Origin: Amnibacterium endophyticum | Lineage (GTDB): Bacteria > Actinomycetota > Actinomycetes > Actinomycetales > Microbacteriaceae | Assembly: GCF_042680685.1 (NCBI RefSeq) | Contig: NZ_JBHUEA010000001.1 | Span: 222,482-286,481, forward strand | Length of the DNA: 64,000 nucleotides | Direction of reading: 5' to 3' | Shown here: positions 53,375 through 61,786 of the stretch, piece after piece | Position numbering within the stretch: the stretch's first letter is position 1 | Layout: each line of letters starts with the position of its first letter | Position numbers and translations under genes: made by a program | The notes under the pieces: model-generated | What the model was told of the DNA's origin: nothing | What the model saw: the letters and a program-made list of their open reading frames with translations, nothing else | Databases searched by the model: none

Positions 53375-54556
53375 TCAGCGTCGAGCCGCGTGGTCGTCGA
53401 TCGCGGCGGCGTACGCCTGGAGGTACTCACCGGCGACGACCTCCGGGGCGTAGCGCGTCGCGAGGGCGGCCTGCCCCGCCTCGACGAGGCGCCGCTGCTC
53501 ACCGCGGTCCGCGTGCAGCATCAGCACCGCGTCGGCGAATGCACGGGGGTCCTTCACGTCGACGAGGCGCGCCGCCTCGCCGTCGAGCATGGTCCACGCG
53601 ACACCACCTGAGTCGGCGCCGGCGACCACGGCGAGTCCCGCCTGCAACGCCTCGAGCATGCAAAGCCCCTGGGACTCCTCGAGGGACGCGTGCACGAAGA
53701 GCGTCGCCGCTCCCAGCTCGGCCGCGACGTCCCGACGATCCATGGTGCCGAGGAACGCGACCCCCTCCGCGAGCCCGTTCGCCCGCGCCGTCGCCGCGAG
53801 CGGCCCGCCGTCCTCGAGTCCGGCTCCGATCAGCCGCAGGCGCGCGTCGGGAAGCGCCTGCCGGACGAGCGAGAACGCCTCGAGCAGCCCGGGGATGTTC
53901 TTGCGCTTCGAGTCGTCCGCGATCTCGAGCAGCACCAGCGGGCCATCGAGATCGCGTGCCGCGACGTCGATCCGCAGCTGCGGCACGGCGTTCGGCACGA
54001 TCCGGATCGGCCTGCGGTAGAACATGGTGGAGCGCCAGCGCTCGGCGAGGTAGGGCGACACCGCCGTGAGTCGCCGGATCCGAGGCCGCACCCGGAGCGC
54101 GAGCACGAGACGCCCCAGCCGGTAGAGGTCCGGCACGGTGCGCAGGATCGTCCACGGCGAATCGTGCGCCGTGACGAGGAGCGGGCGACGCTTGGACGCG
54201 AGGGCGCCTGCGGCGAATTCGTACGTCCAGTGGACGTGGAAGACGTCTGCATCGACGCGGGCGGCCTCCGCGGCAAGCGCCCTGCGCTCCTGCCGGTACT
54301 GGTCGAGGAAGCGGGCCCGGGCCCGGGCCCGGTAGGGCACGACGACGACCGAGAGGCGCCCGCGCTCAGCGCGCCAGGTCTCGCGGCGACTGGATCCCGC
54401 GGTGATGAGAGTCACCCGATGCCCGAGGTCGAGCAGGCTGCGGACCAGCTGGTTGACGGTCGTGCCGTTCAGGCCGGAGGGCACCTCGTCCCGCTCCAGG
54501 CCCAGGTCCCGGTGCAGCTCAGGAGGTTCCGCAGGTCCGACGATGGCGACATGCAT
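53375..54556 (-). CDS. Glycosyltransferase family 4 (GT-B)
   Basis: The 393-residue protein opens HVAIVGPAEPPEL and has VFHVHWTYEFAAGAL, LLVTAHDSPWTILRT, RIVPNAVPQL, and SLEESQGLCMLEALQAG with the E-x7-E pair. The start overlaps the upstream GT4 stop (TGATG). It is the last gene of the gmd-fcl operon, so it may transfer fucose or a sugar near it. Specificity is not readable. Confidence 0.87.
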   Translation of the reverse strand: MHVAIVGPAEPPELHRDLGLERDEVPSGLNGTTVNQLVRSLLDLGHRVTLITAGSSRRETWRAERGRLSVVVVPYRARARARFLDQYRQERRALAAEAARVDADVFHVHWTYEFAAGALASKRRPLLVTAHDSPWTILRTVPDLYRLGRLVLALRVRPRIRRLTAVSPYLAERWRSTMFYRRPIRIVPNAVPQLRIDVAARDLDGPLVLLEIADDSKRKNIPGLLEAFSLVRQALPDARLRLIGAGLEDGGPLAATARANGLAEGVAFLGTMDRRDVAAELGAATLFVHASLEESQGLCMLEALQAGLAVVAGADSGGVAWTMLDGEAARLVDVKDPRAFADAVLMLHADRGEQRRLVEAGQAALATRYAPEVVAGEYLQAYAAAIDDHAARR

Positions 54557-55653
54557 CACCTTTGACGAGTCCGGGCAGCTGCCCGATAGACCGCGGTGTA
54601 CTCGGCCGCCCCACGTTCCGCCGAGAAGTCGATGGGCGGGGCGGTAGCGGCCGGCACGGCTGTGCCCTTCAGCGCCCGGGTCCAGCCGTCCTGCTCCAGC
54701 GGCACCACGGTGATCCCGTGCTGGCCTGCGGCCCAGCGCAGTCCCGGTGCGTCCGCGATCACGGCTGGCAGCCCGATCGTCAGCGCCTCTGCGAGCGCGA
54801 CGGGCATACCTTCGTTCCGACTCGGCATGAGCAACCGGGTCGCCTCGAGCAGCGCCGCATCGGGCACCGCCGCCCCGCGTCGTCGCAGCCGCCCGGCGGC
54901 TTGCAGTCTGTCGAGCATGTCCCGTTCCCCCTCGGACGCCGATCCCTCGCCACCGACGTGGGAGACGACACTGTTCGAGGACAGCACCGCTCGCAGCGCC
55001 ATCTCGTGGTTCTTGGCCGGCCCGCAGTTCCCCAGGAGGAGGACGTGGTCCTCGTCTCCCCGCGGCGGCCGACGCTGTCCCTGCAGCTCGAAGAACCGGT
55101 CGTCGACCCAATTGTAGATCAGGGTCGACCGCCTGCCGAAGCGGCGCTCGTTCTCCGCCACGTCCGGAGAGCAGACGACGACCCGTTCGAGGAACCGATC
55201 GGCGACCGCTCGCGAGAGGCGGCGCCGAATCCTCCAAGCCGGACCTCCGTCGAACACGTTGTGGACGGTGTGGACGACTCGGCGGGACCGCGTCGCCATC
55301 ACGCTGACGAGAACGGTCGCGAGGAAGACACCCTCGGTGTGCACGTGGACGACGTCGGGACGAATGGACCTGATGGTTCGGTACAGGTGCCGCAGCCCGT
55401 CGACCGACCGCACGGACGGGATCAGGCGGACCTCGTAGCCCGCGACCCGGAGGTCATCGGCATAGGGGTGTTCCAAGCCCTGCCCGACTACGACACCGCG
55501 CACGCCGACTGCGCCGAAGGCGCTCAGCGCCGAGACGAGCATCCGCTCCATGCCGCTCGGTCGCAGCGCTCCGAGCAGGTGCAGGACGACGAGCGGGTCC
55601 TGCCCCTCGTCGCCGCTCTGCTCCGCGATCACGGCCGAAGCCCTTCCGGTCAT
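54556..55653 (-). CDS. Glycosyltransferase family 4 (GT-B)
   Basis: The 365-residue protein has VVLHLLGALRPSGMERMLVSAL (about 22-43), VVHVHTEGVFLA, VVHTVHNVFDG, HVLLLGNCGPAKNHEMALRAV and PSRNEGMPVALAEAL with the E-x7-E pair. It overlaps the fcl stop by ATGA and lies next to another GT4. Likely adds a sugar in the same unit as fucose. Confidence 0.87.
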   Translation of the reverse strand: MTGRASAVIAEQSGDEGQDPLVVLHLLGALRPSGMERMLVSALSAFGAVGVRGVVVGQGLEHPYADDLRVAGYEVRLIPSVRSVDGLRHLYRTIRSIRPDVVHVHTEGVFLATVLVSVMATRSRRVVHTVHNVFDGGPAWRIRRRLSRAVADRFLERVVVCSPDVAENERRFGRRSTLIYNWVDDRFFELQGQRRPPRGDEDHVLLLGNCGPAKNHEMALRAVLSSNSVVSHVGGEGSASEGERDMLDRLQAAGRLRRRGAAVPDAALLEATRLLMPSRNEGMPVALAEALTIGLPAVIADAPGLRWAAGQHGITVVPLEQDGWTRALKGTAVPAATAPPIDFSAERGAAEYTAVYRAAARTRQR

Positions 55654-56633
55654 CGCCGGAGCGCACCTGCGTGCTCGCGGTACCAGGCGACCGTGTGCTC
55701 GAGGCCCTCGCGCAGCCCGATCCGCGCGGTCCAGCCGGCGTCGGCCAGCTTGTCGACGGCGAGCAGCTTCTGCGGGGTGCCGTCGGGCTTGGTCGTGTCC
55801 CAATCGGTCGCACCTTCGAAGCCGACGACCTCGGCGATGGTCTCCGCGATCTCGCGGATCGTCACGTCCTTGCCGGTGCCGACGTTGACCTGCTGCGGAC
55901 CGTCGTAGTGCTCGAGCAGGTGCAGGCAGGCGTCCGCCATGTCGTCGACGTGCAGGAACTCGCGCCGCGGGCTCCCGGTCCCCCAGTTGGTGACCGACGC
56001 AGCGCCGGACGCCGCCGCCTCGTCGTAGCGGCGGATCAGCGCCGGCAGCACGTGGCTGCCCTTCGGCGAGAAGTTGTCGTTCGGGCCGTACAGGTTCGTC
56101 GGCATCGCGCTGATCCACGGCAGCCCGTACTGACGACGCACCGCCTGCACGCCGAGGATCCCGGCGATCTTCGCGATCGCGTAGGAGTCGTTGGTCGGCT
56201 CCAGGTGACCCGTGAGCAAACTGTCCTCGTGGATCGGCTGGTCTGCGTACTTCGGGTAGATGCACGACGAGCCGAGGAACAGGAACCGCTCGACCCGCTG
56301 CTCCAGCGCCGCGTCCATGACGTTCGTCTGGATGCGGAGGTTGTCGGACAAGAAGTCGACCGGGTAGGTCGAGTTCGCGAGGATGCCGCCGACCTTCGCT
56401 GCGGCGAGCACCACGACGTCCGGCCGCACCTCGCGGAAGAACGCGAAGACCGCGTCGCGGTCCTTCAGGTCGAGCTCCGCCGACGAGCGGCCGACGACGT
56501 CGGTGAAGCCCTCCGCCTCCAGCTTCCGCACGATCGCGGAGCCGACCAGCCCGCGGTGTCCCGCGACGTACACGCGCGCGTCGCGGTCGAGCCGCCCGGG
56601 GACGAACTCGCGCCCGTCCTTCAGGTCGGTCAT
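55650..56633 (-). CDS. fcl: GDP-L-fucose synthase
   Basis: The 327-residue SDR-fold enzyme has VYVAGHRGLVGSAIVRKL (GxxGxxG), AAAKVGGILANSTYP, the catalytic FLGSSCIYPKYADQP and YAIAKIAG (Ser, Tyr-x3-Lys), and ISAMPTNLYGPNDNF. This set is diagnostic of GDP-4-keto-6-deoxymannose 3,5-epimerase/4-reductase. It overlaps the gmd stop by ATGA and the next GT4 by ATGA. It completes GDP-L-fucose made from GDP-mannose; no GDP-mannose genes are in the window. Confidence 0.95.
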   Translation of the reverse strand: MTDLKDGREFVPGRLDRDARVYVAGHRGLVGSAIVRKLEAEGFTDVVGRSSAELDLKDRDAVFAFFREVRPDVVVLAAAKVGGILANSTYPVDFLSDNLRIQTNVMDAALEQRVERFLFLGSSCIYPKYADQPIHEDSLLTGHLEPTNDSYAIAKIAGILGVQAVRRQYGLPWISAMPTNLYGPNDNFSPKGSHVLPALIRRYDEAAASGAASVTNWGTGSPRREFLHVDDMADACLHLLEHYDGPQQVNVGTGKDVTIREIAETIAEVVGFEGATDWDTTKPDGTPQKLLAVDKLADAGWTARIGLREGLEHTVAWYREHAGALRR

Positions 56634-57694
56634 GCGCCGACCCCGAGGGCGGCGTTGCGCTTGGAGTTCCAGGAGTCGAGCTTCACGGTGTCGATCCAGG
56701 GCCGGCCCTCGTGGGCGAGCGCCTGCACGTCGGCGTCGACCATCAGCCGCGCCAGCTCCAGCCCGTCGACCGTCGGCGTCCAGCCCAGCTCCGTGCGCGC
56801 CTTGGTCGCATCCCCGATCAGCGCGTCGACCTCGGTCGGGCGGAGGTACCGCTCGTCGAACTTCACGTATTCCTGCCAGTCGAGCCCCACGTGCGAGAAC
56901 GACGCCTCCAGGAACTCCTTCACCGTGTAGCCCACGTTCGTGGCCAGCACGTAGTCGTCCGGCTGATCGGCCTGCAGCATCCGCCACATGCCCTCCACGT
57001 ACTCCGCCGCGTACCCCCAGTCACGGATCGAGTCCAGATTCCCCATGTACAGCTCCGACTGCAGACCCGCCTTGATCCGCGCCACCGCCCGCGTCACCTT
57101 GCGCGTCACGAACGTCTCACCCCGACGCGGCGACTCGTGGTTGAACAGGATCCCGTTCACCGCGTACATCCCGTACGCCTCGCGATAGTTCTTCGTCACC
57201 CAGTACGAGTAGACCTTCGCCGCCCCGTAGGGAGACCGCGGGTAGAACGGCGTCTCCTCGTTCTGCGGCGGCGGCGTCGCCCCGAACATCTCGCTGCTGC
57301 TCGCCTGGTAGAACCGGCAGTGCAAGCCAGCCAGCCGCACCGCCTCCAGCAGCCGCATGCTGCCCACACCCGTCGTGTCGCCCGTGTGCTCCGGCTCGTC
57401 GAAGCTGACGCGCACATGGGACTGCGCCGCCAGGTTGTACACCTCCTGCGGCTTGATCTGCGACAGCAGCGTCACCAGACGCGCACCATCACTGAGGTCC
57501 CCGTAATGCAGGAACAACGCCGCATCCGGGTTGTGCGGATCCGTGTACAGGTGATCGATCCGCGACGTGTTGAACGTCGACGCACGACGGATCAGACCAT
57601 GGACCTCGTACCCCTTGCCCAGCAGCAGCTCCGCCAGATACGACCCGTCCTGCCCCGTGATCCCGGTGATGAACGCGACCTTCTTGAACGGCAT
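56630..57694 (-). CDS. gmd: GDP-mannose 4,6-dehydratase
   Basis: The 354-residue SDR enzyme has FITGITGQDGSYLAELL (GxxGxxG), IRRASTFNTSRIDH, FYQASSSEMFG, PRSPYGAAKVYSYW (Tyr-x3-Lys), GILFNHESPRRGETFVTRKV and ALAHEGRPW. This is diagnostic of Gmd. ATG 57694 has a GAGGAG box. It is the first gene of a four-gene overlapping operon and supplies the fcl substrate. Confidence 0.96.
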   Translation of the reverse strand: MPFKKVAFITGITGQDGSYLAELLLGKGYEVHGLIRRASTFNTSRIDHLYTDPHNPDAALFLHYGDLSDGARLVTLLSQIKPQEVYNLAAQSHVRVSFDEPEHTGDTTGVGSMRLLEAVRLAGLHCRFYQASSSEMFGATPPPQNEETPFYPRSPYGAAKVYSYWVTKNYREAYGMYAVNGILFNHESPRRGETFVTRKVTRAVARIKAGLQSELYMGNLDSIRDWGYAAEYVEGMWRMLQADQPDDYVLATNVGYTVKEFLEASFSHVGLDWQEYVKFDERYLRPTEVDALIGDATKARTELGWTPTVDGLELARLMVDADVQALAHEGRPWIDTVKLDSWNSKRNAALGVGA

Positions 57695-57808
57695 GAGGGC
57701 TCCTCGGGGGTGCTGGTGGGTGACAGCTGGGTGGGGCGTCTGAGGGTTGCCCTCGACCAACCAATCGTGCCAGGTCGCGGAGCCGTTCGGTGGCCCTCCT
57801 TCAGGGGG

Positions 57809-59203
57809 TCACTCGTCGTCGACGACGAGACCCTGCAGGCGTTCCGCGATGACGCGCTGGTCGCCCTCGGAGAGATCGCCCGTCCCGTCCACTCCCGGGA
57901 GCCAACCGGCCGCGACGGGATCGACCCAGCGGACGCCGGCGATGCGGGCGGCGCTGCGCAGGGTCGTGCGTACCTGATCGAATTCGTCGACGGCCGTCCC
58001 GGCCGGGCGGAAGAGCGGGCCGACCGCGATGACCGTGGCATCGGGCGCCCGCTGAGTCGCCGCCGAGTACGCCTCCGTCGCAGCCCTGGCGAGTGCCAGC
58101 GAGGTGTCTGCACCGTCCGCCGCACCGCCGACGAACAGGACCAGACCCGCGTCGACCGGAACGGTGGTCGCCGCGTCGACGAAGGTGCCACCTGAATCCC
58201 CCTCGGACGCGTACCCCGCACCAGCAGACGCAGTGACCTCGAGGTCGGCGCCGAACGCGCCGGACAGCAGGCGAGGCCAGCGCTGCGCGGCCGCCACGCC
58301 CGACGCCCCGCTTCGGGCCGACTCATCGCCGATCACCGCGATCGACCCGATGACGCCGGTCGGTGGCGCGGACGCGCGGAGCGGCGGCGGCGTGTAGGAC
58401 GCCGCTTCCCGCGCGGCCGTCTCGGCGTCGTTCCGAGACTTCACGACGACCGCGACGATCAATCCTGCGCAGAGCACGGCGAGCACCACGAGTACCACGA
58501 GGCCGATGGCACCGCTGCTCAGGCGACCTCGGCCGACGCGCCGGCGACGCGTCGGGGTCTCCGCACGATCACCCGCGTCGACGCGCGTCTCGGCGACCTT
58601 CCCCTCGCTCGGCGAATCGTCGGCGGACAGGGAGCGGTCCTCGTCCGCGGCCTCGAAGAAGTCGGCGTTCGAAGTCCCGCCCGACGCCGACGTCAACGGC
58701 AGGTCGCCCTCGTCCGATCCACCCCGATCGACGTCCGCCTTCGCGTCCGCAGTCGCGTCGTCTGCACCGGGCGGCACCACCCCCTCGGCCAGCACGGGTT
58801 CCTCCTGGGAGCGGTCCCCACCGCCGTCCGGCTCAGACTCCGCGTGCGGCGCCTCGACCGAGGCAGCCTCCTCACCAGACGCCGCCCCGTCGGCCGACGC
58901 GGACTCCTCCTCGGTGTGGTCGCGACCGCCGTTCGGCTCGGGCTCCACGTGCGGCTCCTCCGGCTCGGGCGGCCCGGCAGCGGCTCCTCGAGGGTTCGAC
59001 GCGGGCGACGCAGATCGATCCTGGTCCATGCCGTCCACGGTGTCACGCCGCTCGATCACGTCGCCGTGCGCCCGGTGGCGGGACGTCTCCCCCGGGCGCA
59101 GCGCCCCCTTCACACCGCGCGCGAGGCCACGCACGGCGATCGGGCCGGTCAGGAGCAGGCGTGCCGGCGATCCGTCGCCAGATCTGTCGTGCTTGCCCGG
59201 CAC
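57809..59203 (-). CDS. Membrane-anchored SGNH-like protein lacking the catalytic Ser and His (copy 2), with a long acidic N-terminal tail
   Basis: The 464-residue protein has a basic N-terminus, then about 150 residues rich in Glu, Asp, Ser, Ala and Pro (probably disordered, cytoplasmic), one membrane span near 233-257 and an SGNH-like outer domain. Block I reads AVIGDESARSG instead of GDSxTxG. The FVGGAAD block replaces GxND, and the end reads DLSEGDQRV where DxxH is expected. The YTPPPLR motif before the domain is shared with the 39155 copy. The GTG start has a GGAGGAAGG box directly upstream. It may be a non-catalytic binding or regulatory protein. Confidence 0.65.
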   Translation of the reverse strand: MPGKHDRSGDGSPARLLLTGPIAVRGLARGVKGALRPGETSRHRAHGDVIERRDTVDGMDQDRSASPASNPRGAAAGPPEPEEPHVEPEPNGGRDHTEEESASADGAASGEEAASVEAPHAESEPDGGGDRSQEEPVLAEGVVPPGADDATADAKADVDRGGSDEGDLPLTSASGGTSNADFFEAADEDRSLSADDSPSEGKVAETRVDAGDRAETPTRRRRVGRGRLSSGAIGLVVLVVLAVLCAGLIVAVVVKSRNDAETAAREAASYTPPPLRASAPPTGVIGSIAVIGDESARSGASGVAAAQRWPRLLSGAFGADLEVTASAGAGYASEGDSGGTFVDAATTVPVDAGLVLFVGGAADGADTSLALARAATEAYSAATQRAPDATVIAVGPLFRPAGTAVDEFDQVRTTLRSAARIAGVRWVDPVAAGWLPGVDGTGDLSEGDQRVIAERLQGLVVDDE

Positions 59204-59270
59204 CCTTCCTCCGCCTCCTCGACCCGTGGGTGAGGATAGGGACCCCGCGATCTCCTCGTGCGGTCGAGGT

Positions 59271-59855
59271 CTACTCCGCGGGCGGGTCCTCCCGCAGCGG
59301 TCCGAGGCCGGCGACCCGCGCGACGCCGATCACGAGCGCGGTGCCGATCAGCAGGATCAGCGGCAGCCACTCGATCGCGACGATGAAGATGCCGCCGGGG
59401 ATCGCGAGCGCGTAGACCAGGAAGGCCAGGGACGTGATGCCGAGCGCGGCCGCGAGGGGGCGGGTCTGGCGGACCGTCAGCTCGCGCCGGGAGAACTCGC
59501 GGAACTTGTCGCGGAACGCGAGCCACACGAAGGCCGCGTTCGCGACGAGGGCGATCACGAAGAGGATCCAGACCGCGGCGACCTTCTCGCCGCTCGTCTG
59601 CGGCGTCTGCACCAGGTTCACGCAGGCGACGCCGGCGAGGTAGATCGTGAGCGCCTCCGACGGCACGTAGGACACGAGCGCCGCGAGCCCGCCCCGCTCA
59701 CCCTGCGAGATCGACGCGCCCGGCTCGACCTGCGGGATCATCGGGCCGCTCGAGGACGCCTGCTCCTCGTCCTCCGTCGGCGCAGCGCCGACGGGGACCC
59801 CGAGCGACTTGGCCGTCGTGATCGCGGCGATTCGTCCGGCGGAGCGCGCGCTCAT
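59271..59855 (-). CDS. Four-span membrane protein of unknown function
   Basis: The 194-residue protein has a polar, acidic N-terminal 60 residues (TEDEEQASSSG) and four hydrophobic segments (about 70-90, 100-122, 143-163, 166-190). I do not recognise the family. The start at ATG 59855 overlaps the stop of a 9-codon upstream ORF that has its own strong ribosome-binding site, so translation may be coupled. Confidence 0.65.
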   Translation of the reverse strand: MSARSAGRIAAITTAKSLGVPVGAAPTEDEEQASSSGPMIPQVEPGASISQGERGGLAALVSYVPSEALTIYLAGVACVNLVQTPQTSGEKVAAVWILFVIALVANAAFVWLAFRDKFREFSRRELTVRQTRPLAAALGITSLAFLVYALAIPGGIFIVAIEWLPLILLIGTALVIGVARVAGLGPLREDPPAE

Positions 59856-59881
59856 CGGGTGCCGGTCCGGGTGTCGGCCAT
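59852..59881 (-). CDS. Possible leader peptide MADTRTGTR
   Basis: An ATG preceded by GAGGAG at good spacing encodes MADTRTGTR, and its stop overlaps the start of the four-span membrane protein gene as ATGA. The downstream ATG has no good box of its own. This fits translational coupling or a regulatory leader. Confidence 0.45.
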   Translation of the reverse strand: MADTRTGTR

Positions 59882-60106
59882 GGGGTCTCCTCGTGACGGG
59901 TCGCGCGTGGGGAGCGCGCGGCCGCGGCGGGGATGCGGCGCCGCGATCTGCCGCCATCCAAGGGCCGGGACACTGGACGTTGGCCGAGAAGCGGCGCAGA
60001 TGCACCCCGCGACGGCCTCAGCGGCCGCTGAGCACGTGTGCGTCTTGGTCGATCAGATCGGCGCCGACCCGCCGGAGCGCCTCCGCCGACGCGCGCCTGC
60101 CGCTCC

Positions 60107-60112
60107 TAGCGT
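60107..60112 (+). promoter_or_regulatory. -10 box of a probable leaderless promoter for the VanZ-like gene
   Basis: CTCCTAGCGTGCTCGC precedes GTG 60119: the TAGCGT box ends 6 nt before it, with no ribosome-binding site. The surrounding bases closely match those at 38131-38147. Confidence 0.5.
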
Positions 60113-60118
60113 GCTCGC

Positions 60119-60664
60119 GTGACGACCCGCCTCCGACTGCTGCCGGTCGCGCTCGTGGGCGGTGCGGTGCTCGTGCTGCTGCTCGTGCCGCGACACGTCG
60201 ATCTGCACATCTCCTGGCTCTCCTCCTCCGGACTCGTCGGCCACGCGGCCGACGGCGGCACGCCGCTGTGGTGGCTGCTGGAGGACCTGTCGAACATCGC
60301 CATGTTCGTCCCGGTCGGCTGGGTCGCGGCGCGCCTGCTGCGGCCCGGAGTCGCCCTCGGTGCCGGCGTCGCCCTCTCGGCGGCGTGCGAGCTGGCCCAG
60401 CTGTGGATCCCGAACCGTCACGGGTCGCTGCGCGACGTGGCGATGAACGCGATCGGCGTCGCGATCGGCGTCGCGATCGTGGCGCTGCTCCGCCGCCGTC
60501 AGGCGAGGCGGGCGGCCCCGCAGGTGGCGCAGGACCAGAACGGGCGCGACGCGCTCCCGGCCACCGCCATGGGCGTGAGGCAGCGGCCGCAGTTCGGCGT
60601 GCCGAGCCCGTCGACGAGCGCGTCGGACGACTCCTCGCTGCTCACCCCCACGGGGACATGGTGA
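60119..60664 (+). CDS. VanZ-like membrane protein
   Basis: The 181-residue protein has about four hydrophobic segments and the VanZ-type stretch LLEDLSNIAMFVPVGWVAARLL, followed by ELAQLWIPNRHGSLRDVAMNAIG. The core ends near residue 130. The last ~50 residues are polar and are encoded by DNA that reads as a zinc-ribbon protein on the other strand. VanZ domains occur in cell-envelope proteins of unclear function. Confidence 0.78.
   Translation: MTTRLRLLPVALVGGAVLVLLLVPRHVDLHISWLSSSGLVGHAADGGTPLWWLLEDLSNIAMFVPVGWVAARLLRPGVALGAGVALSAACELAQLWIPNRHGSLRDVAMNAIGVAIGVAIVALLRRRQARRAAPQVAQDQNGRDALPATAMGVRQRPQFGVPSPSTSASDDSSLLTPTGTW
60499..60645 (-). CDS. Possible small zinc-ribbon protein (48 aa), antisense to the VanZ-like gene end
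   Basis: A GTG-start ORF encodes two CxxC pairs spaced 18 residues apart (NCGRCLTPM and WSCATCGAARLA), a typical treble-clef or ribbon spacing. There is no strong ribosome-binding site. It lies wholly within the C-terminal part of the VanZ-like frame, so only one of the two readings may be real in that stretch. Confidence 0.4.
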   Translation of the reverse strand: MSSEESSDALVDGLGTPNCGRCLTPMAVAGSASRPFWSCATCGAARLA

Positions 60665-61434
60665 ACCGCCGCTCGGACGGCGGCCAGCACCCCGTCCGGG
60701 GGCGCCTGCTGCGCGGCCTCGTCGCCCTCGGCCTCACGACCGCCCTGCTCGCCGGCAGCACGGCCCCGACCGGCGGGATCCGCAGCACCGCGGCGGCGGC
60801 CACCACGGCGCACGCGGCTCCCGTCTCGACCGCCGCGTTCGAGCTGGTCTCCCCCACGACGAAGCGGCCGCTGCAGTGGCCCGCCTGCCGTCCGATCGCC
60901 TACGCCATCAACCCCGCCGGCATGCCGAAGGGCATGGATGCGGTGATCAAGCGGGTCATGGCGGGGGTCCAGCAGCAGACCGGGGCGCGCTTCCGCTACG
61001 CGGGATCGACGAAGCGGACCTTCGGCGCGCAGAGCCGCCCGACGGTGCCGACCATCGTCTTCGCGTTCACCGGGAAGACGAAGGCGTACGGGCACCGCTT
61101 CGCGTACCCCGGGGAGATCGGGATGGGCGGCCCGGTGGGCGCCTGGTACATGTCGGGGGACGGGCGCCGGTACGAGGCGATCACCTCCGGCCGCGTGCTG
61201 CTCTCGACGGCGTTCGCGGGCAAGCGCACCGGCGCGGGTGCGACCTGGCAGTCGCTGATCCGCCACGAGGTCGGGCACGCGCTGAACCTGGCCCACCGGT
61301 CGTCCCGTACCGCGGTCATGAACCCGATGCTGACGTCGAAGGCGCCCAGCCGGTTCACGAGCACCGAGGTGGCCGCGCTGAAGCGCGTGCTGCAGCGGAA
61401 GGGCTGCGACTACGCCGCGTGGTCGCGGCTCTGA
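60658..61434 (+). CDS. Secreted matrixin-like zinc metalloprotease
   Basis: The 258-residue protein has a basic N-terminus, a hydrophobic signal at about 16-33 and a possible cleavage near AHA (residue 53). The zinc site is HEVGHALNLAH (203-213) and the Met-turn is AVMNPM (219-224), as in matrixins/metzincins. IMGGPV-like strand and YEAITSGRVLLST precede it. It probably cleaves protein at the cell surface or outside. ATG 60658 overlaps the VanZ-like stop, so it may be co-translated. Confidence 0.85.
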   Translation: MVNRRSDGGQHPVRGRLLRGLVALGLTTALLAGSTAPTGGIRSTAAAATTAHAAPVSTAAFELVSPTTKRPLQWPACRPIAYAINPAGMPKGMDAVIKRVMAGVQQQTGARFRYAGSTKRTFGAQSRPTVPTIVFAFTGKTKAYGHRFAYPGEIGMGGPVGAWYMSGDGRRYEAITSGRVLLSTAFAGKRTGAGATWQSLIRHEVGHALNLAHRSSRTAVMNPMLTSKAPSRFTSTEVAALKRVLQRKGCDYAAWSRL

Positions 61435-61474
61435 GCCGGTTGAGTCCGAGCCGGTCGGGTCCGAGCCGGCCGGC

Positions 61475-61672
61475 TCAGGAGGCGCGGGCGGGCACCCGTC
61501 GAGCCGCGGGCCGAGCGACCTGCGCGGAGCGCGCGGGCCTCCGGTAGGCCATCTGCGCCTTCTGGCGGTCGTCCGCGATCCGCACGGCACGGCCGAGCAG
61601 CAGGGCGACGACCGACGCCACGACGATCCATGCGACGGCGATCACGCCGATGACGACCAGCACCTGTGCCAC
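61475..61672 (-). CDS. Small single-span membrane protein (65 aa)
   Basis: A GTG with a GAGAGG box starts the sequence MAQVLVVIGVIAVAWIVVAS and continues to about residue 28 as one membrane span. The rest is polar and Arg/Ala-rich with QKAQMAYRRP. Family unknown. It is divergent from the SGNH lipoprotein and convergent with the metalloprotease. Confidence 0.55.
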   Translation of the reverse strand: MAQVLVVIGVIAVAWIVVASVVALLLGRAVRIADDRQKAQMAYRRPARSAQVARPAARRVPARAS

Positions 61673-61733
61673 GGCCTCTCCCCCCAGATCGGTCCGTGAT
61701 CAGGATCGCAGCGCCCTGACACGCCGCGCGATC

Positions 61734-61745
61734 CCCCGAACGGGG
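61734..61745. promoter_or_regulatory. CCCCGAACGGGG palindrome upstream of the SGNH lipoprotein
   Basis: A perfect 12-bp palindrome sits about 42 bp before ATG 61787, in the gap between divergent genes. It matches the element type at 6355, 32984 and 63504. Confidence 0.35.
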
Positions 61746-61786
61746 TGACGCGCGGCGCCCTCGTGCGGTCGGGAGAGGATGGAGGG

